Assembly: GCA_963761475.1 (NCBI GenBank)
Contig: CAVXGT010000020.1
Span: 62,001 to 126,000, forward strand
From: Ga0077555 sp963761475
Lineage (GTDB): Bacteria > Pseudomonadota > Alphaproteobacteria > Rhizobiales > Hyphomicrobiaceae
Reading direction: 5' to 3'
DNA: 64,000 nucleotides
Within the stretch, counting starts at the first letter, position 1. Each line of letters starts with the position of its first letter. The notes under the pieces are model-generated. The model was not told the origin of the DNA and searched no databases. It saw only the letters and a program-made list of their open reading frames with translations. This document shows positions 9,791 to 17,862 of this stretch, in pieces. The translations under genes were made by a program, and so were the position numbers.

Positions 9791-11032
9791 TCAGGCGGCC
9801 ACGGACTTGGCCGGCGCTGCCAACCTCTCGACCGGCCGTTCGCGGATCGGCAGATGGATGAGCGCTGCCAACAGGCTCAGACCAATCGAGATCATCCACA
9901 TCATATCGTAGGATTTGGTCTGATCATAGAGTTTGCCTGCCATCCAGAGGCCGGTGAAAGACCCGAGCTGATGGGAGAGGAAGACGAAGCCGAACAGCAT
10001 CGACATCCATTGCGGCCCGAAGAAGGTTGCGACCATGGCGCTCGTCAGAGGGACAGTGGAGAGCCAGAAGAAGCCGAGCAGGGCCGAGATGGCGATAATG
10101 GTGACAGCGTTGATGGGGAGGAACAGCAGAGCCAGGAAGGCAAAGCAGCGCATGAAGTAGATGAAGGACAGGGTCAGGCGCTTGGGCGCAAACTTGGTGG
10201 ACTGGCCTGCCAGATAGGTGCCGATGATATTGGCGATGCCGACGGCGGTTAGGGCTGCAACGGCAACCGAGCCCGGAAGGCCCTTATCGGCGACAAAGGC
10301 CGGCAGGTGCACGGCGTAGAATGCAACATGAAAGCCACAAACGAAGAAACCGAAAGTCAGTAGCCAGAAGCTCGGGTGGGCAAAGGCCTCGGCTATGGCT
10401 TCGGAGAGGGTCTGCTGGCGCTCCGTGCCGACGGGCGCCTTGGGGCTGCCAGCCAGCACGGAGGCCAACGGGATGATCAGCGCAAGCGTTGCCACCATGG
10501 CAAGCAGGCTGCTCTTCCAGCCCAGCATCTCGATGAGAACGTGGACGTAGGGGAAGGCCACGAAGCCGCCGATGCCAGCTGCCATGCCGAGTGAGGCCAG
10601 GGCTTGCGGGCGCTTGTCGGGTGGGGCTGCACGGCCGACGGCGCCGACCAGGGCGGTGATACCGGTGCCACCGATGCCGATGCCGAGCAGCAGACCGCTG
10701 ATGATGAGGTCGGCACCGCTCTGGGCGGTATACATCAGCCAGATGCCGGCCATGGTGGCGAGCGCCCCGCCGACCAGAACGCGCCCGGCGCCGAATCGGT
10801 CGGAGATAGCGCCCAGGGGGACACCGGCGAAACCCCATACAAGGTTGGCTATGGCCATGGCGAGCGAGAACGGCTCGCGCCCGATGTTGAGCTCGGTGGT
10901 CATGGGCTTCAGGTAGAGGCCCAAGACTTGGCGCAGGCCCATGGCGATTGCAATGATGGTGCCGGCTGCGAGGATGACCAGCCAAAGCGGCTTTGCCCGG
11001 GATGGGAGTGCCATGGAGGGATTGGTTTGCAT
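9791..11032 (-). CDS. MFS transporter
   Basis: The 413-residue protein has about 12 hydrophobic segments, with the MFS loop 2-3 signature in the form GAISDRFGAGRVLVGG and a shorter equivalent later. The pattern (N-terminal GLRQVLGLYLKPM, GLWMAGKLYD near the end) resembles the oxalate/formate-antiporter-like and monocarboxylate-type MFS proteins of proteobacteria. The substrate cannot be predicted. It is a single-gene unit with 758 bp to the next gene start on either strand apart from the VOC gene. Confidence 0.88.
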   Translation of the reverse strand: MQTNPSMALPSRAKPLWLVILAAGTIIAIAMGLRQVLGLYLKPMTTELNIGREPFSLAMAIANLVWGFAGVPLGAISDRFGAGRVLVGGALATMAGIWLMYTAQSGADLIISGLLLGIGIGGTGITALVGAVGRAAPPDKRPQALASLGMAAGIGGFVAFPYVHVLIEMLGWKSSLLAMVATLALIIPLASVLAGSPKAPVGTERQQTLSEAIAEAFAHPSFWLLTFGFFVCGFHVAFYAVHLPAFVADKGLPGSVAVAALTAVGIANIIGTYLAGQSTKFAPKRLTLSFIYFMRCFAFLALLFLPINAVTIIAISALLGFFWLSTVPLTSAMVATFFGPQWMSMLFGFVFLSHQLGSFTGLWMAGKLYDQTKSYDMMWMISIGLSLLAALIHLPIRERPVERLAAPAKSVAA

Positions 11033-11251
11033 GTCATCTTTCCGAGTGCTGGGTTATCGCGTCAGATACACGCAAAGGGTCCGTGCGGCGCATGAAATTA
11101 GCGCGCGGTTGGGTTGCAATTATCTCATGTGTTGCGGGCGCAGCAGGTGAGGCCCAGCGGCCGGCTTGCCGGCCGCTAGATCGAGGCTCGAGGTATGGCG
11201 ACGGGCCTTAGGCCGCCGGATCGCCTGCCGGATCGACTGTCGCCACGCGGG

Positions 11252-11659
11252 CTATTCGTTGACCTGGTGGACCTCGATAACGTTGCCATCGGGGTCGTGG
11301 AACAAGATCTGCTGCCAACCCTTCATGGCCCAGGCCCCGAAATCGGAATACGGAATGCCGCGCTCTTCCAGGCGCTTTTTGAAGGCCGCGATGTCGTCGG
11401 TGCGAAAGGCGATGTGGCCTTTCTCCAGGGGGTTGATGGCCTGCTTGGTCTTGAAGCCGATCTGGAGGTCGCGCTCGGCCAAGTGGAACTCGGCGTTGCC
11501 GTCGCTGACAAAGGCGACCTTGCCGGCGTAGCCCTGGGAGGTGTCGCGGGTCTCGTTACGGCCGAGCTCCGGCTGCATATCCAACACTTCACGATAAAAT
11601 GCGTCCATCGCGCCGACATTGTTGGTGGTCAGATTGAGGTGGTGCACTTTGAGCTTCAA
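11252..11659 (-). CDS. VOC-family (glyoxalase/dioxygenase-like) protein
   Basis: A 135-residue vicinal-oxygen-chelate protein with paired beta-alpha-beta-beta-beta modules: VHHLNLTT at the start (metal-ligand His), GHIAFRTDD in the middle and a terminal DPDGNVIEVHQ (metal-ligand Glu). I start at TTG 11659 because GGAGGA lies 8 nt upstream and homologues begin with KLKVHHLNL; the frame is open further upstream but only antisense to the divergent formyltransferase. Substrate unknown. Confidence 0.85.
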   Translation of the reverse strand: MKLKVHHLNLTTNNVGAMDAFYREVLDMQPELGRNETRDTSQGYAGKVAFVSDGNAEFHLAERDLQIGFKTKQAINPLEKGHIAFRTDDIAAFKKRLEERGIPYSDFGAWAMKGWQQILFHDPDGNVIEVHQVNE

Positions 11660-11812
11660 GGTTGTCGTCCTCCGTTGCGGGTTGAGGCGGGTTGCCTGAC
11701 TTTTGCCTTTGTAAGGCTTGATACGGGCGTCCGCACGGCAATTGCGCTCAGTGTTCATCTTGACGAACACGGCGTATTGCGTCCAGGCCTCTTCGCCAGC
11801 TAACGAAGGCGC

Positions 11813-12655
11813 ATGTCGGACCCTCACAATATCTCTGAAGATGTCACTGCAACACGGCCGCGAACCGTGTTGATCTGCCATCATGATGCACCGATCGACT
11901 TGGTTGGTCTTGCCGGCTGGCTCGGGGCTGAAACCGAACTTGTCGGGATCGTGCGCATTACCGAAGATCCGGCCATGGTGTCGAAGCGGGCCAAGCGTGA
12001 ACTCGGCCGCATCGGTGCGCTGCGCTTTCTCGATATGCTGGCTTTCCGGTTCTATTACCGGGCGCGGCTTGCAGCGGGGGATGAGGCTTGGGAGCGGGCT
12101 GAGACCGAGCGCCTGAGGCGGCTCTATCCCCTGCGTGGCGAAGTAGCGATCCACGAGACGGCCACTCCCAACAGTCCCGAGACCAAGGCCTTTCTCGAGG
12201 CCGTCCGCCCCGATCTCATGCTGGCGCGTTGCAAGTTCCTTCTCAAAAAGGATATTTTCTCCATTCCGCGCAGCGGCACGCTGGTTCTGCATCCTGGTGT
12301 GTGTCCCGAGTATCGCAATGCGCACGGTTGCTTCTGGGCGCTGGCGAACGACGATCTGGAGAGGGTGGGGGTAACGCTGTTGAAGGTCGATGCTGGCGTG
12401 GATACGGGGCCGGTGCATGGCTACTTCAGCTATCCGATCGACGAAGTTGGGGAGACACACATTCGCATCCAGCTGCGGTGCGTGACCGAAAACCTGACGG
12501 CGATCGGGGCAATGTTCCGGCGGATCCACGCGGGGTGCGCGCCGACAATCGATACGCGGGGGCGCGGCTCTGCGGTGTGGGGGCAGCCGTGGCTGACGAA
12601 ATATATGTATTGGAAGCGCCAGGCGCGGCGGCGCGGCGCGGACAGGAGTGGATGA
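11813..12655 (+). CDS. Formyltransferase-family protein
   Basis: The central part contains the 10-formyltetrahydrofolate-dependent formyltransferase motif LHPGVCPEYRNAHGCFWAL, followed by VGVTLLKVDAGVDTGPV, as in Fmt, ArnA and sugar N-formyltransferases. The N-terminal 110 residues are less conserved. The 280-residue chain overlaps the next gene (stop TGA at 12653-12655, next ATG at 12652), so the pair is coupled. With a NodB-type deacetylase as partner, a formylation/deformylation step on an amino sugar or lipid-linked sugar is plausible. It is not a methionyl-tRNA formyltransferase by context. Confidence 0.8.
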   Translation: MSDPHNISEDVTATRPRTVLICHHDAPIDLVGLAGWLGAETELVGIVRITEDPAMVSKRAKRELGRIGALRFLDMLAFRFYYRARLAAGDEAWERAETERLRRLYPLRGEVAIHETATPNSPETKAFLEAVRPDLMLARCKFLLKKDIFSIPRSGTLVLHPGVCPEYRNAHGCFWALANDDLERVGVTLLKVDAGVDTGPVHGYFSYPIDEVGETHIRIQLRCVTENLTAIGAMFRRIHAGCAPTIDTRGRGSAVWGQPWLTKYMYWKRQARRRGADRSG

Positions 12656-13483
12656 TGACGGGCGCAGGCACCGCGATCACGTTGCTCTATCACGACACCT
12701 ATCAGCGTGAGCCGGCTGAGTCCGGCTTTTTGGGCCCTGCTGCGGATCGCTACAAGCTGGCGCATGACCTGTTCGAGCGCCATCTGGACGCCATCCGGGC
12801 CGCGCAGCCGCTGGCGGTATCGTCGGTCCTCGTCGCGGCGTCGGCAGGGCCACGAATTCCATCTGGCGTTTGACGATGGCGGCGGCTCGAGCCTGGCGAT
12901 TGCGGACGCGCTCGAGACGCGCTCGATGGTTGGTCATTTCTTCATTGCCACCGATTTCGTCGGCCAGCCGGGCTTTCTCGACGAAGGTCAAGTGCGGGCG
13001 TTGCATGAGCGCGGGCACGTCGTCGGCTCGCATTCGTGCTCGCATCCCGACAGCATGATGGATTTGGCCGAGGATGAGCTTCGTCGGGAATGGTCGGACA
13101 GCGTGGCGCGGCTCGCGGGCATTATCGGTGCGCCGGTGACGACCGGCTCGATTCCATGCGGCAGCTATGCAACGCGGGTGGCGGTGGCGGCGGGGGCAGC
13201 AGGCATTACGCACCTGTTCACCTCGGAGCCGACGGCGCGGCCGTGGCAGATCGACGGAGTTACGCTGATCGGTCGCTATTCGATCGTGGATACGACTGAA
13301 ATCGAGGAGGTTGGCCGGCTGGCGCGGGGTGATTTCAGGGCGGCGGCGTTGCAGGCGGTGGTTTGGAATTCGAAGCGGGCGGTGCGGCGGGCGATTGGTC
13401 CGCTTTGGCATGTTGCCCGCGAGCGGGTGTTGAGACGACGGACGGGGGGCGCGCCCGGATCGCACGACACGCATCCGGACTGA
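12652..13483 (+). CDS. NodB-type polysaccharide deacetylase, apparent frameshift
   Basis: The start overlaps the formyltransferase stop. The first 62 residues (ITLLYHDTYQ...) are in one frame; the rest, beginning HEFHLAFDDGGGSS, is in the +1 frame after an apparent extra base near 12,840. The joined product is about 277 residues with the NodB metal-site pattern: FDD, later HVVGSHSCSHPDSM (SHxxxHP-type). The family removes acetyl or formyl groups from amino sugars. Paired with the formyltransferase it recalls ArnA/ArnD. The end of the protein is basic (ARERVLRRRTGG). Confidence 0.75.
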
Positions 13484-13870
13484 GATTTGCTCAGCCGTGG
13501 GGCTCTTACGGTGGTCCGGCATCGCCGACCTCCAGCAGGCCAGGGATTGGGTCATTGCGGTGGGGTGGATTTATAAGGGCTGCAACGGCGCTTCAGGGCA
13601 GGGTTGCGGCATATGCTGCAGTAGGCCTGGTCTGGCGCGCCCCCCCGGTGCCGCGGGCATGTCGGTCAAGGCGACAGAAACAACTCGTGATTTCTGAGCG
13701 TTGCCGGCTTTTCGGCGCGTGTGGTCGATGCGAATGGGACCGCTTGGCGCATGGGTGGAGAGGCGGGACGAAAGCGCCTTGCCAACCGAGCCTGGAGCCA
13801 CTATGTCTAGCGCCCTCGCAGGCAGGCGTTGTCAAAACGCGTCTGCCGCGCCGGTTCTCGTGACCGGAGC
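13484..13870. other. Intergenic stretch without a recognisable gene
   Basis: No frame on either strand shows family resemblance, a good ribosome site or coding-like composition. The stretch separates the deacetylase gene from tRNA-Arg and probably holds the tRNA promoter. It includes a run of seven C at about 13,642-13,648. Confidence 0.6.
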
Positions 13871-13948
<78 letters not shown>

Positions 13949-14119
13949 AATTTGCAAGCATCAGCAGTGAGTTAGTTGCGGCGATAGTATTTTACCCCAC
14001 AATGAAAAAGGCCGTAGCTAACCTATAGCTAACCGGCACCAGCGCCAAATTGCGGCAAAAATGCGAGCAATTTTGTTGCGCGGTTAGCTTGACTGGGCGG
14101 ATTGGGGCAGGCCACGCGC

Positions 14120-14823
14120 CTACCCTGAGGCGTGCATTCGGGCTTGCCGGAAATCGCCAACCCGCAGCCACCTGAACACCGGCCAACCTTCGTGGCCGTG
14201 CTTCCACACGACCCAGCAGTACCGATGCGTCGCCGTGGTTGATCGGGCCAGCTCGGGCTTGCCTTCCGGCCAGCAGACCAGCTCGTCGAGGCCGTAGATG
14301 ACGGCGGGCGGGTTCTGGACCCAGAGGTCATGCCGGCTCGGATGACAGAGCGAGGCGAGGTTCAGCAGCATGGCCACGTTGCCACCGGTCTCGGCGCTCA
14401 GCTCCAGCGCCTTGCGGACGAAGGCATCGCCCAATCCCCGGCCATAAGGCGGGTTGGTGACGATGTGGCGGGCCCTTGGGGCGGTCTCTCGGAGGAAATC
14501 CACACCACCCTGGCCAAAGCCGCGCTCGATGAGGTCGGTGGAGACAACCTCGTGCCCGGCCCCGGTGAGCACCTTGGAAATGTGGCCAAGCCCGCAGGCC
14601 GGCTCCCAGATGGAACCGTCGAAGGTCTCGACCGAGAGCAACGCCCAGGTCGCCTCCGGGGGCGTGGGATAAAATTCAAATGGTGCCCGCGTCGGATGCA
14701 CCCGGCCATCCCGGCCGAACGGAAGGTGGGACCCGAGAAGCGCGGAGCCGCCGCCCCATCGAGCGAGCCACCGCGCCATTGGTAGCTGTCACGGAAGGAT
14801 TTGGGAGGGAGATTGAGCCTCAT
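14120..14823 (-). CDS. Phage/plasmid-type DNA methyltransferase-like protein, frame disturbed at the 5' end
   Basis: A class I SAM-binding motif (WEPACGLGH) is followed about 50 residues later by the amino-methyltransferase motif NPPYG, as in N6-adenine DNA methyltransferases carried by phages and plasmids. The main frame runs 14779-14120. The natural start is probably ATG 14823, which overlaps the preceding gene's stop (ATGA) and begins MRLNLPPKSFRDSYQW; an indel near 14,765 separates it from the main frame. The inverted copy at 31,776 keeps this start in frame with the downstream part, which supports the correction. Last gene of the overlapping cassette. Confidence 0.7.
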
Positions 14824-15149
14824 GCGGCAACCTCCCCTTGGTCGGGCAGCGCTCGGTCGAGCAGGGCAACGATGTCATCCGGCAGGTAGCTGCGCGAATC
14901 GTCGTAGCCGAATGTGATGTGGTCGAATGGGATCTGCTCGACGCCGCCCAGCTTGATCGAGGCGATGGTCACGTTGTGGAAGCCCCAGGGCTCGACTAGC
15001 ACGGTGTACCCGGCGAACCGAAGGATGTCGGCCACGTGCTCGGTCATGACCTGACCGTCGCCATCGTTGAAGCCGAACTTGTCGAAGGCTTCGGTCCAGC
15101 TCCAGTCGAGCGTGGCGTTGTTGCAGGTTCTGCAGATGGATTTAGGCAT
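14820..15149 (-). CDS. Cassette protein of unknown function (109 aa)
   Basis: The product starts MPKSICRTCNN, with a CRTC pair that could bind metal, then an acidic Trp/Phe-rich region and a C-terminal helical part (DDIVALLDRALP). Family not recognised; the style is that of hypothetical proteins on phages and large plasmids. It overlaps the upstream gene by 8 nt and the methyltransferase gene by 4 nt. A copy is present in the inverted arm with an altered C terminus. Confidence 0.7.
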   Translation of the reverse strand: MPKSICRTCNNATLDWSWTEAFDKFGFNDGDGQVMTEHVADILRFAGYTVLVEPWGFHNVTIASIKLGGVEQIPFDHITFGYDDSRSYLPDDIVALLDRALPDQGEVAA

Positions 15150-15405
15150 TGTCGTTGCTTTCTTGGATGTTGATGGTGACCACGGGCAGCGAGTCGAGGC
15201 ACTCCGGGTCGGTCATTTCGAGGCGCCAGTGGCTGATGCCGCGCGCCAGGAGGTAGAGGTAGGTGAGGTCGTCCTCGACTTGAGATGCGCCGATGTCGGC
15301 GACCAGATCGGTGACGGCTGTGGCAGCATCCTCGTCGCCGGTCATGCTCCGGTGAAGGTCGAGACACTGCTCGGCGCGCCAGGCGCGGTGGCGGTTTGCG
15401 CTCAT
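15142..15405 (-). CDS. Cassette protein of unknown function (87 aa)
   Basis: A small acidic protein (MSANRHRAWRAEQCLDLHRS at the start, many Asp/Glu in the middle, ending VVTINIQESNDNA) with predicted helices. No family is recognised. The start overlaps the stop of the upstream gene (ATGA) and the end overlaps the next start by 8 nt, so it belongs to the coupled cassette. Confidence 0.65.
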   Translation of the reverse strand: MSANRHRAWRAEQCLDLHRSMTGDEDAATAVTDLVADIGASQVEDDLTYLYLLARGISHWRLEMTDPECLDSLPVVTINIQESNDNA

Positions 15406-15776
15406 GGCTGCACCTCCCGGGCGGAATGCCACCGAATGCGTTCCTCACCGGTCGCGTGCTCCCAGGGGAACGGCTCGGCCTCGTAGATGCGTCGGGCGTG
15501 ACGCTCAGCCTCCTCGCCGTTGGCAGCGGGCACCTGGATGAAGAAGTCGACCGTGTAGCTGCCATGAACGTCGTACTGCCGGACCGGCGGCTCGGTGGCG
15601 GGTTCCGCCTTGGCTTCGGCCTCGCGCTTGACGATGCGCATCCCCGGCGGCAGTTGGGTTGCCTCCTCGAACAGGACACCCCTGGCAATACTGGCGGCTT
15701 CTTTCGGGTTCTTAGCGGCCACGGTCACGTCGTAGGTGCCGAGGTCGGTGAGGGTGACGGTGAAGAGCTGGTTCAT
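15402..15776 (-). CDS. Cassette protein of unknown function (124 aa)
   Basis: The N-terminal part (MNQLFTVTLTDLGTYDVTVA) has the same layout as the preceding 59-residue gene product (MSAFTVTIKDITAWTTKVRA): a beta hairpin followed by a helix rich in Ala. The C-terminal half repeats a similar idea (YTVDFFIQVPAANGEEAERHA). This suggests two copies of a small alpha-beta unit. Function unknown. Overlaps neighbours by 4 nt on both sides; the inverted copy is frameshifted by one base. Confidence 0.65.
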   Translation of the reverse strand: MNQLFTVTLTDLGTYDVTVAAKNPKEAASIARGVLFEEATQLPPGMRIVKREAEAKAEPATEPPVRQYDVHGSYTVDFFIQVPAANGEEAERHARRIYEAEPFPWEHATGEERIRWHSAREVQP

Positions 15777-15952
15777 GACGCCACCTCCTCGACCTGGACA
15801 GTGGTGTCGTCGTCGACCTCGAAGTGCTCGGACCGGTCGCCGGCGCTCTGGAACAGCTCCCAGGCCAGCTTCTCGGCATGGATGGCATCCCGGGCCCGGA
15901 CCTTAGTGGTCCAGGCCGTGATGTCCTTGATGGTGACGGTGAAGGCGCTCAT
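15773..15952 (-). CDS. Cassette protein of unknown function (59 aa)
   Basis: A short protein starting MSAFTVTIKDITAWTTKVRA and ending in an acidic DDDTTVQVEEVAS tail. It resembles one alpha-beta unit of the next gene product. It overlaps both neighbours by 4 nt (ATGA). The inverted arm carries the same 59-residue protein intact at 30,644-30,823, which argues that the frame is real. Confidence 0.65.
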   Translation of the reverse strand: MSAFTVTIKDITAWTTKVRARDAIHAEKLAWELFQSAGDRSEHFEVDDDTTVQVEEVAS

Positions 15953-16125
15953 CGGTCACCTCCGATCTCGTCGTTCCAGCTGTGGATGTGCAGGTGGTCC
16001 TCGCGGGCGAACTCGTCGGCAAGCCAAGCGTCGATAATGTCGCCGAGGTCCTCGTCGCTGACGCCGGTGAGGGCGTAGGGGCAGAGGCTGACCGCAAGTT
16101 TGAGGGTGTCGGGCGTGAGGCTCAT
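15949..16125 (-). CDS. Cassette protein of unknown function (58 aa)
   Basis: A short acidic protein (LAVSLCPYALTGVSDEDLGD in the middle, HLHIHSWNDE near the end). The start overlaps the stop of the 34-residue gene upstream and the end overlaps the next start (ATGA). The inverted arm has an intact copy with only N-terminal substitutions (DTLK to NTLE). Function unknown. Confidence 0.65.
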   Translation of the reverse strand: MSLTPDTLKLAVSLCPYALTGVSDEDLGDIIDAWLADEFAREDHLHIHSWNDEIGGDR

Positions 16126-16226
16126 TTGACGGCCTCCTGCTCGGTGAGGGTGATGGCCCGGCTGGCTCGCAGGCGCCGGAAGGACGGTTTGCGGATGGGC
16201 TTGTTGAGGGTTGATCTGTCGGCCAT
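16122..16226 (-). CDS. Very small basic cassette protein (34 aa)
   Basis: A strong AGGAGA ribosome site precedes ATG 16226. The 34-residue product is basic (KPIRKPSFRRLRASRAITLT) and its stop overlaps the next start (ATGA), so it is probably the first gene of the cassette. The inverted copy is out of frame by one base. Function unknown; a nucleic-acid-binding peptide or a leader for coupling is possible. Confidence 0.55.
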   Translation of the reverse strand: MADRSTLNKPIRKPSFRRLRASRAITLTEQEAVK

Positions 16227-16250
16227 GATGGCGTTCTCCTGTTGGTTATT

Positions 16251-16273
16251 CAGGCCACACCCGTTGCGGCCTG
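16251..16273 (-). promoter_or_regulatory. Hairpin in the cassette leader
   Basis: A perfect 6-bp inverted repeat (CAGGCC and GGCCTG around an 11-nt loop) lies 25 nt upstream of the first cassette start and just before its ribosome site. It is conserved in the inverted arm. It could be a transcript-stabilising or regulatory stem-loop; the role is inference. Confidence 0.4.
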
Positions 16274-17228
16274 TCGGTGGCCTATCGAGCCATCGGCCTT
16301 CAGGAGAACGGACATAGGGGAGGGGGCTCACCCGGCATCGCAGCCGGAGCGTCAGCGCAGGACCGATGTTGGGGACACCCCTTGGCCGGGCTCCGGCCGT
16401 GGCTCAGACACCCGACAGCTTGGCCGCACGGTGATGCGCTTGAACGGCAACGGGGGGACATTTGGCCGAGACGAGATGACAGGCCCATCCCACACCGAAT
16501 GACGACAGAAGCGCGGGCAAAAAGGCGCTGCACCCTGTCAAGCCCCGTCGGCTCATCCGATCAACGGCGAGGCTCGACATGGTCGACGCCGACAATGCTG
16601 GCGAGACGCTCGTGCCTCGGGTGCGGGCCAGCAGGTCGGAACGCTGCCGGAGCCAAAGTTCGAGCCTCACTGCCGGCTCCGAGGTCGATGCTGACGGCCC
16701 GGCACCCAACGAACGCGGTCGGACAAGGCTCGTGGTGCGCTGACGTCCCGGATGCAGTCACTACTACCGCTCGAGCGGGCGATCGTGCTCGGTCGCATCA
16801 AGGCCAAGCCTTCGGTGGCCGCAAAGAGGCGGCCAGCCTTGACCCGCCCTGTGCGCACCGGCGTTTGCGTGCTGCGGTCGGGGCGAAAGGAAGCCTGCGG
16901 AGCAGGTCGAGCAACAGGAAGTGCCGCCAGCAAGGAAAATCGTTCCAGGTCAACGAAATGCACTTGTCTTTGCCGCAACGATTAGAGAGCGAGAGGATGG
17001 GCTCCGCAGGGGGTACGAACAAGAGGGTGGCAACGGCATTGGCGATGGCGCTTGTCAGCACTCAAGCCCTTGCCCAACGGCAGCTTCCAGAGCCTTGCTG
17101 CCGAAACCCACGAAGTCTACGGTGAGTTTTGACCCAGAGCCGAACTGTGAACGTTCTTGAAACGCTAATGATGATAGGATTGTGCTGGAACAATTCCTGG
17201 TTAAATTTTCTGACGACGGTAAGCTACG
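16274..17228. other. Nearly 1 kb without a convincing gene, upstream of the cassette
   Basis: Long frames exist on both strands because of high GC, but none has a ribosome site, family resemblance or sensible amino-acid composition. The stretch is preserved almost base for base in the inverted arm, so it was duplicated with the rest. It could hold the cassette promoter or decayed plasmid sequence. Confidence 0.5.
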
Positions 17229-17516
17229 ATGAAATGGTACAAATGTTCGATCCGCGGAGACAATTTTCCAGGTGAGCTGGTTGGGCAAGATCATCTGGTC
17301 GGATTCTACACCACTCGGTTTGTACAAGGTGATTCTGCTGAAGGTGCGGAACTAAAGGCTCTACAATTGTTAAAAAAGCATGAGGCTCTGCAGTTCTCTG
17401 AAGAGGTGCGCAGAGCCAGCATCGCAAGTGTCCATTTCGAAGAAATTGTCGAAGTCAGCGAGAGTGACGTCAGCGATCAGCAACCGGGCCTAAGTGTTTT
17501 TCCGATGGATGAATAG
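17229..17516 (+). CDS. Small conserved-looking hypothetical protein (95 aa)
   Basis: A 95-residue acidic protein starting MKWYKCSIRGDNFPGELVG, with a coherent alpha-beta pattern and a helix ALQLLKKHEALQFSEEVRRA. Base composition is lower in GC than its surroundings, pointing to a different origin. The family is not identified. The reverse copy at 29,081-29,369 differs by one inserted T that breaks its frame. It lies just outside the left end of the IS66 element. Confidence 0.65.
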   Translation: MKWYKCSIRGDNFPGELVGQDHLVGFYTTRFVQGDSAEGAELKALQLLKKHEALQFSEEVRRASIASVHFEEIVEVSESDVSDQQPGLSVFPMDE

Positions 17517-17592
17517 CGTCTTTGTGGCATTACTGAAACGTCTCCTCGTGGCCCTTGACGATTCGCTGCGGCCTGTCGCGATCGGATCGTAG

Positions 17593-17614
17593 GTATCCCT
17601 CCGGTGAGCGCCGC
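17593..17614. repeat. IS66 left terminal inverted repeat
   Basis: 22 bp starting GTATCCCTCC and ending GAGCGCCGC; pairs with 20,390-20,411 with one mismatch (third base). The adjoining target duplication GATCGTAG is at 17,585-17,592. Confidence 0.85.
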
Positions 17615-17620
17615 AGGTGC

Positions 17621-17860
17621 TTATGGCTTGGATTTGGGAGATGGCGCGGAGCCAGCTGCGCGCTGGTCGGCAATGATTTCTCTGAGGCATTCGATGCCGT
17701 ATTCGGTGTAGGCTTGGACTTCACGATCTCCGACATCGAGGACCCAGAGACAGCCGTCCTCAGCGTCCAATCCCATCGATAGCTCGTAGAGCCATTCCTC
17801 GTCCTCGCCGAGGATTTCGGCGACGAGGCCGATGGTGAAGACGAATGGAATGCCGGCCAT
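17621..17860 (-). CDS. IS66 passenger protein (79 aa)
   Basis: An acidic 79-residue protein starting MAGIPFVFTIGLVAEILGED whose ATG lies 2 nt after the tnpC stop, so it is probably translated by coupling. It lies inside the terminal repeats and is therefore carried by the element. The reverse copy (28,742-28,981) is intact with three conservative changes (for example E to D, A to P), indicating selection or recent divergence. Function unknown; such small extra genes occur in some IS66-family members. Confidence 0.75.
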   Translation of the reverse strand: MAGIPFVFTIGLVAEILGEDEEWLYELSMGLDAEDGCLWVLDVGDREVQAYTEYGIECLREIIADQRAAGSAPSPKSKP

Positions 17861-17862
17861 CG

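Noticed and set aside
11660..12529. A long N-terminal extension of the VOC protein
   Set aside because: It is antisense to the formyltransferase gene; a good ribosome site supports TTG 11659 as the start.
16277..17125. A 282-residue frame in the gene-poor stretch
   Set aside because: Composition is Arg/Ser/Pro-rich as in random high-GC frames; no start signal and its mirror copy is not maintained as one frame.
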